DNA of 12,511 bases, taken from contig DHSB01000044.1 of assembly GCA_002408385.1 (NCBI GenBank), forward strand, positions 16,293 to 28,803, given 5' to 3'. Each line of letters starts with the position of its first letter. Positions within the stretch are counted from its first letter, which is position 1. Below the pieces are notes generated by a model, which saw nothing but the letters and a program-made list of their open reading frames with translations, did no database searches and was not told where the DNA came from. Source of the stretch: Myxococcales bacterium UBA5297. GTDB taxonomy: Bacteria > Myxococcota > Myxococcia > Myxococcales > UBA5297. Shown here in pieces: positions 5,839 to 12,511 of the stretch. The position numbers and the translations under genes are program-made.

Positions 5839-7301
5839 GGCATCGACGAGTAGTCGAGGCTCTCGTTCGCGTCGACCTTCGCCCGCAGCATCCCGCGCTC
5901 CGCAATGCGGGCGGCGAAGACCGGGAACAGCTCGAGGAAGGTGTCCGAGCGGATGGCCGGCGGCAGCTCTCGCGCCTCGGTGAGCACCACGCCGGTCGCG
6001 TCGAGCCGGTGCATCCCGCCGTGGAAGCTGGCGATGGCGATGGCGTTGCCTCCCCCCGGCACCTCGAAGCCGACCGAGGCGTAGGGATGGCGAAACGAGA
6101 CGAGGACCTGTGCCGGGAACTCGAGCCCGGCCGGCTCGAGCGCCGTCCGGGTGCGGTAGAGGAGGTCGGGGAAGTCGGAGTAGCGGGTGCGCTCAAAGAG
6201 CTCCTGATCGCCGACCGAGACGATTCCCTTGCCGGACCCGATCCAGTCGAGGTCGAGGGCCTCGAGCGCGCCGCTCACGTCTACGAGGTAGCTGTCGGCC
6301 CGCGCGTCGAAGCCGAACCGCAGCGCCAACCCGCCGTCGCGCCAGACGCCATACCAGGGCTCGGTGTGGCCGTTTGGCGCGGGCAGCTTGGCTATCGTGA
6401 GGTCCGTGAACCGAGCCCCGGAGACCCGCCGCGCGACCTCGGGCGCCTGCTCCTGCAGCGTGTGCAGCGCGACGTAGGTGACTCGGGCGTGGACGATGGG
6501 GACCGCGGCGAGCGGCCCGTCGGCGTCGCGACCCTCCAGGCTGTCGACCGCCTCGATGGCGAGCCGCGGCAGCTCGTCGTGGAAGCGAATCATCTTCTCG
6601 TCGGGCGAGGAGATGAAGTTGTGGCCGTGGTCGGAGACGAGGGTGAAGAGCCAGGTGCGCTCGGGGTGGGCGGCCTTGAAAGCCTCGATGCGCCTGTCGA
6701 GGACCAGCAGCGCCTCGAGGTAGTCCTCGTAGGGCTCCATATGCCCGATGGCGTCGAGCTCGTTGATGAAGGCGAGGAAGGCCTCGGTGCTTCGGGTCTG
6801 GGCCCGGCCTTCGAGCAGGGTGAAGACGTTGTCGAGCGTGGTGCCCAGGCTGTAGCGCGGCGACTCGTAGTTGTAGAGCGCGTTGGTCAGGCCGTTGGCG
6901 CTGAAGTCGAAGGCCTCGTAGCAGGGCCGGGTGTCGAAGGGCACCGCGTGCATCAGCAGGCCGGCGTAGCCGCTGTAGACCAGCTCGTTCTCGACCGGGT
7001 CGTAGTACTGCAGCTCGTACGACTCGATGGGCGCGGTGTGCAGGATGCGCGTCCAGGAGATGTCCGAGGTGCCGGGAAAGCCCGTCAGGTGGCGCGCCAG
7101 CGTGAAGCCGGGGAAGGCGCCGCGGCTCTGCGCGTCGACCGCGGCGGCGTAGGCGAGGCTGTCGACCGCGAGCATCACGTGGACGACGGGGTTCGCCGCC
7201 GGATCGCCCCGGATCGGCACGCTGTTCATCATCGCGTAGTAGTCCCAGTCGCACGCGGCGAGCGCCAGCAGCGCCGCCACGGTCAGCGAGCGGCGCGTCA
7301 T
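5835..7301 (-). CDS. Alkaline phosphatase-superfamily lipoprotein, nucleotide pyrophosphatase/phosphodiesterase type
   Basis: A 488-residue protein starting at ATG 7301. The lipobox is LAAC (14-17), so C17 is lipidated; D18 follows it directly. The two-metal site of the NPP branch can be traced in order: D47 (VMLAVDSL), nucleophile T78 or S79 (FPGTSD), D183 and H187 (ELDAIGH, then a conserved-looking YEDYLEALLVLDRRI helix), D224 and H225 (VSDHGH), and H427 (SFHGGMH). That is the family's D/T, D/H, D/H, H ligand pattern, so it is probably an active zinc phosphodiesterase or phosphatase in the periplasm. The nucleophile segment departs from the common P-S-x-T form, so the exact residue is uncertain. 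It overlaps by 4 bases both the upstream barrel-like gene (7298-7301) and the downstream EEP gene (5835-5838). A GGGGG ribosome-like stretch precedes it. The substrate is unknown. Confidence 0.85.
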   Translation of the reverse strand: MTRRSLTVAALLALAACDWDYYAMMNSVPIRGDPAANPVVHVMLAVDSLAYAAAVDAQSRGAFPGFTLARHLTGFPGTSDISWTRILHTAPIESYELQYYDPVENELVYSGYAGLLMHAVPFDTRPCYEAFDFSANGLTNALYNYESPRYSLGTTLDNVFTLLEGRAQTRSTEAFLAFINELDAIGHMEPYEDYLEALLVLDRRIEAFKAAHPERTWLFTLVSDHGHNFISSPDEKMIRFHDELPRLAIEAVDSLEGRDADGPLAAVPIVHARVTYVALHTLQEQAPEVARRVSGARFTDLTIAKLPAPNGHTEPWYGVWRDGGLALRFGFDARADSYLVDVSGALEALDLDWIGSGKGIVSVGDQELFERTRYSDFPDLLYRTRTALEPAGLEFPAQVLVSFRHPYASVGFEVPGGGNAIAIASFHGGMHRLDATGVVLTEARELPPAIRSDTFLELFPVFAARIAERGMLRAKVDANESLDYSSMP

Positions 7302-8131
7302 AGATAGGCCCCCACGCTGAGCAGCGGCGAGCCTTGCGCGCCCTCGGGCCTGAGCCGGTAGGCGAAGCCGAGCTGCATCATGAACCAGGCGTAGTTGAGC
7401 CGGTACGAGGCGCCGAGATAGGCGAAGTCGTGGTCCCACAGGCCGACCTCGCCGCCGTGCAGCAGCAGCGAGTGGCCCCGCACCACCGGCAGCTCGACCA
7501 TCGCCGAGAGGCCGCCGACGGCGCGGTTCTCGAAGTCCTTTTCGTTGGAGAGCATCGGCAGAACGGTCGCCGAGCCGTGCACGAGCAGGAACGAGAAGGG
7601 GCGCCAGGTCGCGTGGAGTGAGGCCGGCGCGAGGACGACGTTCGAGTTGGGGTTGGTCAGCCGCGAGGCGTAGACCGGGGTGATCATCCGGTCCTGCGCG
7701 TTGCGGAAGAGGACGATGACCGATTGGCGAAGGGCGAGCTGCAGCTCCGCGCGCTTCAGGATGGAGACCTTCGCCTCCAGGTTCGGTGCGCGGTGCAGGT
7801 AGTAGGTCGGCTGAAGCCCGAGCTGCACATCGCCGGGGATGCGGACGCGGAATCCATTGCTCGCGAGCTGGATGTCCGCCGGCTCGAGCAGCGAGCCCGT
7901 GTCTTCCCAAATCGGATAGAAGCCGGAGGTCGCGAGCCGGTGCCGGCCCCACGACGAACCGCCGCTACTGCCGGGTTCGCTGGCCGCCAGGCACGGTCGC
8001 GCCGTGAAAAAGAGCAGAGCTCCGACCGCGGCCGCCAGCAGCCTGAGACGTGTTGCCCTGCTTACCCCTCGCCAACAAGAAGCCCCACCACCGACCCGCC
8101 CGGTCGCCGCCACGCCGCCACCCCCATGCAC
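7298..8131 (-). CDS. Predicted exported beta-barrel-like envelope protein, first gene of hydrolase operon
   Basis: A 277-residue protein if started at GTG 8131 (AAGAAGG ribosome-like stretch 4 nt upstream); GTG 8113 in the same frame is an alternative. A type I signal peptide is visible: basic RATRLR (25-30), hydrophobic core (31-43), cleavage after PCLA (about 49/50). The mature part has no transmembrane helix. It consists of alternating polar/hydrophobic segments such as KVSILKRAELQLALRQ, SFLLVHGSATVLPML and YAWFMMQLGFAYRL, as in outer-membrane barrels or periplasmic beta proteins. It ends in Leu rather than the Phe common for classical barrels. It heads the three-gene operon and overlaps the phosphodiesterase lipoprotein by ATGA, suggesting that it carries, anchors or delivers the substrate of the two hydrolases. 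I do not recognise the family. Confidence 0.7.
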   Translation of the reverse strand: MHGGGGVAATGRVGGGASCWRGVSRATRLRLLAAAVGALLFFTARPCLAASEPGSSGGSSWGRHRLATSGFYPIWEDTGSLLEPADIQLASNGFRVRIPGDVQLGLQPTYYLHRAPNLEAKVSILKRAELQLALRQSVIVLFRNAQDRMITPVYASRLTNPNSNVVLAPASLHATWRPFSFLLVHGSATVLPMLSNEKDFENRAVGGLSAMVELPVVRGHSLLLHGGEVGLWDHDFAYLGASYRLNYAWFMMQLGFAYRLRPEGAQGSPLLSVGAYL

Positions 8132-8294
8132 CTAGCCTTCTTCGAGCTTGTGCATCTGGCGCGGAAGCCGCCAACCGCCCGGGCGCCCGCTTCACGAGCG
8201 GTCGCAGGCTTTGCACGGGCCGGGGCTGTCGATAGTGAGCGCGCGAGGGGTCGAACCGCGCGGGCGAAGCGGCGAGGCAGGCGGCGCTGGCGGA

Positions 8295-8534
8295 TCAGTG
8301 CCCGGACTTGCCGTGCTTGCCTTGGTGGTGCTTGTGGCCCTTGCCGTGGTGCTTGGCGGGGTCGTGGCCCTTTCCGCGATCGTGGCAACGGCCGTCCGAC
8401 CAGCGATGGCCCGGCGGGCAGCTCTTCAGTTCATGGGATGAATGCGCGGGCCGGGGGGAGGGCGCGGGGACGGTGACACAGCCGCCGAGCAAGCCAAAGG
8501 AGAGGGTCAGAGTGAGTGCGAGCAGGCCTTTCAT
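8295..8534 (-). CDS. Small His-rich lipoprotein
   Basis: A 79-residue protein from ATG 8534; an in-frame ATG at 8546 would add MIEP. The MKGLL start gives a textbook signal peptide ending LLGGC, with C19 lipidated, although neither start has a good ribosome site. After a Pro/Ser spacer comes CPPGHRWSDGRCHD, whose two cysteines could pair. The tail is almost wholly His, Lys and Gly (HHGKGHKHHQGKHGKSGH). This suggests binding of a divalent metal (Ni, Zn, Cu) or of a polyanion such as DNA or LPS at the envelope; the sequence cannot decide between them. It ends 163 bases before the start of the hydrolase operon on the same strand, so it may be a separate unit or the leader gene of that operon. 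I have no family name for it. Confidence 0.72.
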   Translation of the reverse strand: MKGLLALTLTLSFGLLGGCVTVPAPSPRPAHSSHELKSCPPGHRWSDGRCHDRGKGHDPAKHHGKGHKHHQGKHGKSGH

Positions 8535-8546
8535 GGGCTCAATCAT

Positions 8547-9070
8547 GCGGGTGCGGGCGGCGAACGCATAACTGCTGGATGGGGCGATCCCTCGAAGGCG
8601 GCATGAGGCGAAGGAAAACGAGAGTTTAGGTGAGCGCCACCCAGGCAGCCAGCAGCCTGCCCGAGACCCCGCCGGCTTCGCGCTCCGCCAGGCGTGCCGC
8701 TTGCCCGTCGAATGGATGGTGGCAGGCTCGCGGGCGGGTGCTTCCCGTGACGCGTTGCTGGCGACCGGGGTGAGCGAGAGCGCTTTCGGATTGGTCCGGA
8801 CGGCCTTCCGGACCGATGCGGACGGCCTTCGGACCGATGCGGACGGCCTTCGGACCGATGCGGACGGCCTTCGGACCGATGCGGACGGCTTTCGGACCGA
8901 TGCGGACGGCTTTCGGACTGGTCCGGACGGCTATCGGGTCGATGCGGACGGCATTCGGATGGATGCCGAGCGCCTCGAGGGCGATGTGGCCCGCCCCCGC
9001 GCCGCCCCCAAGCAGAGCCGTGGCGATTGTTTCGTCCGTGACGCTTGCGATAGAAGCGGGCTCCTCGCTC
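8547..9070. other. Gene-poor region holding a 21-bp repeat array, between divergent genes
   Basis: These 524 bases separate the His-rich lipoprotein (-) from the SNF2 ATPase (+) and must hold their promoters. No clear promoter pair is visible. About 8570-8640 is less GC-rich (GAAAACGAGAGTTTAG) and is the likeliest promoter zone. The right half is the 21-bp array. All ORFs crossing it are products of the repeat, which lacks stops in at least four frames. A leftward ORF (9072-8626) that encodes heptapeptides is discussed under findings and is not called as a gene. Confidence 0.5.
8778..8988 (+). repeat. 21-bp tandem repeat array, about 8 good units plus degenerate ends
   Basis: The consensus unit is GACGGCCTTCGGACCGATGCG. 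Units start at 8799 (22 nt, one extra C at 8808/8809), 8821, 8842, 8863, 8884, 8905, 8926 and 8947, flanked by degenerate units at 8778-8798 and 8968-8988. The units at 8821, 8842 and 8863 are identical, and divergence grows toward both ends, as in an array that expands in the middle. Because 21 is a multiple of 3, every frame encodes a heptapeptide repeat: RTDADGL and MRTAFGP rightward (the latter in frame with the downstream SNF2 gene), and AVRIGPK leftward. Base changes are most frequent at unit position 7, a third-codon position in the MRTAFGP and AVRIGPK frames. Confidence 0.95.
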
Positions 9071-11779
9071 ATGGACTCGACCCGCCTCGCGCCACGCCTC
9101 AGTCCCGACGGAGCCCTTCGCCTCGCGCCGGCGGAGGAGGGCTCGCCGGTCGAGCCCGCGCTCGGCGACAGGTTGCTCCAGGCGTTCGAGCGCGGCTCCG
9201 GGCACGGCTTGCTTCAGCTCGGCGCGGCCGAGGTCGGAGTCGCGCTGCCGCCGGCCCTGGGCTACTGGCGCGAGCTCGCCGCGCGCTACGTGACCGCGGT
9301 CTGCACCGTGCCCGAGGTCGAGGAGCTGCGCCGCAAGCCGCTCTTGCCGGCGCCGGACCCCGACGAGCTCGAAGCGCTCGCGCTCGCGGTCCCGCCGATG
9401 CTCGGCGCCGAGTACATCTCGGCCGAGCTGCTCGAGCGGCTCTGGGGCGAGCTCGACGAGGCCTTCCGTGTCGAGCTGCGCGAGGCGGGCGGTGCGGTCG
9501 GCGAGTTCCTCAAGGCGCGCAATCCCGCCTGGAACCTCGTCGGGCGCGTTTGCTTCAACCTCGCCGAGAACCGCAAGGACGAGCAGCTCCCGTTCGCCTT
9601 CCTGGCGACCTACACCTCGCGCCTGTCGAACGCGGCCAAGGTCCAGCACCTGCCGCTCGGTCAGGCCCTGCGCGAGTATGCCGGGGCGAAGAACCGCGAG
9701 CGGTTGCTCTCGCTGCTGCTGCCGGTCCAGCGCGCCTCGGAGAGCCAGCCCTGGCTGCGCAGGATGGTCGACGTCGGGGAGATCTTCCACCCGATGCGCT
9801 GGTCGCCCCAGCAGGCCTTCGAGTTCTTGGGCTCGGTGCCCGCGCTCGAGGCGGCGGGGGTGACGGTGCGGATGCCAGCCGGGTGGCAGGGCAAGCGGCC
9901 GCCGCGGCCGCGGGTCGGCGCATCGATTGGCGAGAGCGCACCTTCGCAGCTCGGTGGCAGCGCGCTGCTCAAGTTCCAGGTCGGCGTGAGCCTCGACGGC
10001 GAGCCGTTGACCGAGGCCGAGATCGCCTCCCTGCTCGCGGGGGCGAACGGGCTGGCGATGCTGCGCGGCCGCTGGGTGGAGGTCGACCGCGACCGGCTCG
10101 GGCGGATGCTCGAGCGCTTCCGCGAGGCCGAGCGCGCCGCGTCCGAGGAAGGGGTCAGCTTCGCCGAGGCGATGCGCCTGCTCGCCGGCGCGCAGGTGAC
10201 CGGCGAGTCGCCCGCCGAGGAGCTCGATCACGACTGGTCGCAAGTCGTCGCCGGCCCCTGGCTCGCCGAGACGCTCCGGGGACTGCGCCGGCCCGAGGCG
10301 CTCGCCGCGGCCGAGCCCGGCAAAGCGCTGCGCGCGACGCTGCGGCCCTACCAGAGCGTCGGCGTGCGCTGGCTCAGGCTGCTCGCGAAGCTGCAGCTCG
10401 GCGCCTGCCTCGCCGACGACATGGGCCTGGGCAAGACCATCCAGGTGCTCGCGCTGCTCTTGACGCTCCGCTCGGAAGAGGAGGGCGAGCGGCGCCCGAA
10501 CCTGCTCGTCGCTCCCGCCTCGCTCCTCGCCAACTGGGAAGCCGAGCGGGCCCGCTTCGCGCCGGACCTGAAGGCGCTCATCGCCCACCCCTCGGCGATG
10601 CCGGCCGAGCAGCTCAAGGCGCTCGCGCCGGAGCGGTTCAAGGGGCTCGACCTGGTGATCACCAGCTACGGCTCGTTGCTGCGCCTGCCCGCCCTGTCGA
10701 AGACGAAGTGGGGCCTCGTGGTGATCGACGAAGCCCAGGCGATCAAGAACCCCGAGGCGAAGCAGACCCGCGCGGTCAAGGCGCTCGAGTCGCGCGTGCG
10801 CATCGCCTTGACCGGTACCCCGGTCGAGAACCGGCTGAGCGATCTCTGGTCCATCTTCGACTTCATCAACCCCGGCCTGCTCGGCAGCCCGAAGCAGTTT
10901 TCGGCCTTCACCAAGCGGCTCGCCACGCGCGAGCACAATCCCTACGCGCCGCTGCGCGAGCTGGTGCGGCCCTACATCCTGCGGCGGCTGAAGACCGACC
11001 GCGCGGTCATCGCCGACCTGCCGGAGAAGACCGAGCTGCAGGCCTACTGCGGCCTGTCTCGCAAGCAGGCCGCGCTCTACGCGCAGGCGGTCGACGACCT
11101 CTCCGGCGCGCTCGAGGCGGCCGACGGGATCAAGCGGCGCGGCGTGGTGCTCGCCGCCCTGATGCGCTTCAAGCAGCTCTGCAACCACCCCTCGCAGTGG
11201 CTCGGCGACGGGGCGTGGGCCGAGGCCGACAGCGGCAAGTTCGCGCGGCTGCGCGAGATAGCCGAGGTGATCGCCGCCAAGCAGGAGAAGGTGCTCGTCT
11301 TCACCCAGTTTCGGGAGACGACCGGGCCGCTGGCGGCCTTCCTCGGGCAGATCTTCGGCCTGCCCGGGCTGGTGCTCCACGGCGAGACCGCGGTCAAGAA
11401 GCGCAAGGAGCTGGTGCAGCGCTTCCAAGAGGACGAGTCGGTCCCGTTCTTCGTCCTCTCGCTCAAGGCCGGGGGCGCCGGGCTCAACCTGACCGCGGCC
11501 TCGCACGTCGTCCACTTCGATCGCTGGTGGAACCCCGCGGTCGAGAACCAGGCGACCGACCGCGCCTTCCGTATCGGCCAGAAGCGCAACGTGCTGGTCC
11601 ACAAGTTCGTCTGCCGCGGCACCGTCGAGGAGAAGATCGACGCGCTGATCGATTCGAAGCGCCAGCTCTCGCAGGACCTGCTCGAGGGCGGCGCCGAGCT
11701 TCTTTTGACAGAGATGAAGGACGACGAGCTGCTCAAGCTGGTCTCGCTCGACCTCCGGGCGGCGACCGAGGAGACCTGA
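9071..11779 (+). CDS. Bacterial SNF2-family DEAD/DEAH-box ATPase with SNF2-associated N-terminal domain
   Basis: 902 residues from ATG 9071; an in-frame GTG at 9038 and ATGs inside the repeat array are alternatives, and none has a strong ribosome site. The N-terminal half (about 1-400) includes the bacterial SNF2-associated region (near 297-345, LKFQVGVSLDGEPLTEAEI then LRGRWVEVD). The SNF2 ATPase core starts at LRPYQSVGVRWL (about 430): motif I DDMGLGKT (449-456), motif II DEAQ (553-556), motif III LTGTP (580-584), RPYILRRLKTD, and the C-terminal RecA lobe with VFTQF, SLKAGGAGLNLT and motif VI QATDRAFRIGQ (827-837). All motifs are intact, so it should be an ATP-driven DNA translocase that remodels protein-DNA complexes in the cytoplasm. 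A SWIM zinc-finger gene starts 4 bases after its stop, a pairing common for bacterial SNF2 proteins. Confidence 0.95.
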   Translation: MDSTRLAPRLSPDGALRLAPAEEGSPVEPALGDRLLQAFERGSGHGLLQLGAAEVGVALPPALGYWRELAARYVTAVCTVPEVEELRRKPLLPAPDPDELEALALAVPPMLGAEYISAELLERLWGELDEAFRVELREAGGAVGEFLKARNPAWNLVGRVCFNLAENRKDEQLPFAFLATYTSRLSNAAKVQHLPLGQALREYAGAKNRERLLSLLLPVQRASESQPWLRRMVDVGEIFHPMRWSPQQAFEFLGSVPALEAAGVTVRMPAGWQGKRPPRPRVGASIGESAPSQLGGSALLKFQVGVSLDGEPLTEAEIASLLAGANGLAMLRGRWVEVDRDRLGRMLERFREAERAASEEGVSFAEAMRLLAGAQVTGESPAEELDHDWSQVVAGPWLAETLRGLRRPEALAAAEPGKALRATLRPYQSVGVRWLRLLAKLQLGACLADDMGLGKTIQVLALLLTLRSEEEGERRPNLLVAPASLLANWEAERARFAPDLKALIAHPSAMPAEQLKALAPERFKGLDLVITSYGSLLRLPALSKTKWGLVVIDEAQAIKNPEAKQTRAVKALESRVRIALTGTPVENRLSDLWSIFDFINPGLLGSPKQFSAFTKRLATREHNPYAPLRELVRPYILRRLKTDRAVIADLPEKTELQAYCGLSRKQAALYAQAVDDLSGALEAADGIKRRGVVLAALMRFKQLCNHPSQWLGDGAWAEADSGKFARLREIAEVIAAKQEKVLVFTQFRETTGPLAAFLGQIFGLPGLVLHGETAVKKRKELVQRFQEDESVPFFVLSLKAGGAGLNLTAASHVVHFDRWWNPAVENQATDRAFRIGQKRNVLVHKFVCRGTVEEKIDALIDSKRQLSQDLLEGGAELLLTEMKDDELLKLVSLDLRAATEET

Positions 11780-11783
11780 AGCC

Positions 11784-12511
11784 ATGTACTGGAAACCCTA
11801 CGTGTCGGTGGCCGAGCGGCGGCGCAACGCCGAGCGCGAGATGAAGAAGTTGGCGAAGAAGGGCCACCCGGTCGCGCCGGTGGTGATCGAGGGACGCACC
11901 ATCGCCAAGACGTTCTGGGGCAAGTCGTGGTGCGAGAACCTCGAAAGCTACAGCGATTTCGCGAACCGCCTGCCGCGCGGGCGCACCTACGTGCGCAACG
12001 GCTCGGTCGTCGACTTGCAGATGGCGCCCGGCGAAGTGAGCGCGCGGGTGAGCGGCTCGGAGCTCTATGAGATCGAGGTGAGCGTCGCTCCCGTGCCGAA
12101 GGAGCGCTGGGAGGCGCTCTGCGGGGAGTGCTCTGCGGGGATCGACTCGCTGGTCGAGCTGCTGCAGGGGCGGTTCTCGAAGGGCGTGATGGAGCGCATC
12201 TGCCGGCAGGGCGCCGGGCTCTTCCCGTCGCCCGACGAGATCGAGCTGAGCTGTAGCTGCCCGGACTGGGCCTCGATGTGCAAGCACGTCGCCGCGGTGC
12301 TCTACGGCATCGGCGCGCGGCTCGACGAGAAGCCGGAGCTGCTCTTCACGCTGCGCCAGGTCGACCCGAGCGAGCTCATCGCGCGCGCCGGGGCCGGGGT
12401 TCCGCTCTCGGCGAGCGCGCCTGCGGAGGAGAAGACCCTCGCCAGCGAGGACCTCTCCGAGCTCTTCGGCATCGAGATCGACGCAGCAGAGGCCGCGCCG
12501 GTGGCAGAGGC
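11784..12511 (+). CDS. SWIM zinc-finger protein, SNF2 partner (C-terminus cut by window edge)
   Basis: ATG 11784 follows the SNF2 stop codon by 4 bases, with GGAG at 11770-11773 as ribosome site, so the two are almost surely one transcript. The frame is open for 242 codons to the edge. It opens with MYWKPYVSVAERR, followed by a basic helix (about 12-30) and a TFWGKSWCENLE block (about 44-55) typical of SWIM proteins that accompany SNF2 ATPases. The SWIM finger itself is intact: C157, C159, C166 and H168 (CxC-x6-CxH). SWIM fingers bind zinc and mediate DNA or protein contacts; here the protein probably guides or regulates the SNF2 motor. The tail after about residue 195 becomes acidic and Ala-rich (SEDLSELFG). 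Confidence 0.93.
   Translation, partial: MYWKPYVSVAERRRNAEREMKKLAKKGHPVAPVVIEGRTIAKTFWGKSWCENLESYSDFANRLPRGRTYVRNGSVVDLQMAPGEVSARVSGSELYEIEVSVAPVPKERWEALCGECSAGIDSLVELLQGRFSKGVMERICRQGAGLFPSPDEIELSCSCPDWASMCKHVAAVLYGIGARLDEKPELLFTLRQVDPSELIARAGAGVPLSASAPAEEKTLASEDLSELFGIEIDAAEAAPVAE

Noticed and set aside
6009..7307. 432-codon rightward ORF opposite the phosphodiesterase lipoprotein
   Set aside because: It is the complement of the gene whose metal ligands can be traced residue by residue, and it has no domain pattern of its own.
8547..8640. Sigma-70-like promoter for the His-rich lipoprotein in the less GC-rich stretch
   Set aside because: Several TTTTCC- and TTATGC-like pieces can be picked, but none pairs at proper spacing well enough to support a promoter call.
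8778..8988. CRISPR array or phage attachment repeats
   Set aside because: The units are contiguous with no unique spacers, are 21 bp long, and have no cas, integrase or tRNA gene nearby.
8543..11785. 1080-codon leftward ORF across the SNF2 gene
   Set aside because: Its product is low-complexity and Leu/Arg/Glu-rich with no domain, while the opposite frame carries every SNF2 motif in order. It is a GC-driven shadow.
8701..11844. 1047-codon rightward ORF in another frame over the SNF2 gene, starting with DADGLRT repeats
   Set aside because: It runs in a different frame from the intact ATPase and yields an Arg/Ala-rich product. Its only ordered part is the translated 21-bp repeat.

Overview
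The window is high-GC DNA (about 70 % by eye) whose genes are rich in GC-ending codons. Four of its proteins carry lipoprotein signal peptides, and two of those follow the signal with Asp/Gly/Ala-rich linkers ('DAG', 'DGG', 'GGVED'). That linker style, together with a Cys-rich lipoprotein, a stand-alone squalene/phytoene synthase-like enzyme and an SNF2/SWIM pair, suggests a Myxococcota-type (former deltaproteobacterial) chromosome. This placement is an inference from style, not from a marker gene. I see no tRNA, rRNA, CRISPR array, transposase, integrase or phage gene.

Layout: 1-2061 (-) is a secreted lipoprotein with a six-hairpin glycosidase-like domain, cut by the left edge. It diverges from 2342-3289 (+), a squalene/phytoene synthase-family enzyme, which is followed after 64 bases by 3354-3566 (+), a 70-residue Cys/His-rich protein with a coiled-coil tail. 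A gene-free stretch (3567-3876) with a perfect palindrome and an 11-bp tandem repeat lies between this unit and the convergent 3877-4677 (-), a 26-cysteine lipoprotein built from two copies of one domain around an EGF-like spacer.

Next is a tight leftward operon, transcribed in the order 8131-7298, 7301-5835, 5838-4957: a beta-barrel-like envelope protein, a lipoprotein of the alkaline phosphatase superfamily (nucleotide pyrophosphatase/phosphodiesterase type, with all metal-ligand positions recognisable), and a lipoprotein of the endonuclease/exonuclease/phosphatase fold. Both junctions are ATGA overlaps. The pairing of two phosphodiester/phosphate-ester hydrolases with an envelope protein suggests turnover of a phosphorylated compound outside the cytoplasm. 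A small His-rich lipoprotein (8534-8295, -) lies upstream on the same strand.

The right end holds a 21-bp tandem repeat array (8778-8988) with one unit 1 nt too long, then a rightward pair: a 902-residue bacterial SNF2-family ATPase (9071-11779) and, four bases after its stop codon, a SWIM zinc-finger protein (11784 to the edge). These probably act together on DNA or nucleoprotein.

Most unusual items: the repeat array with its heptapeptide-coding potential next to the helicase start, the gap-free internal duplication of the Cys-rich lipoprotein, and the three-gene envelope hydrolase operon.
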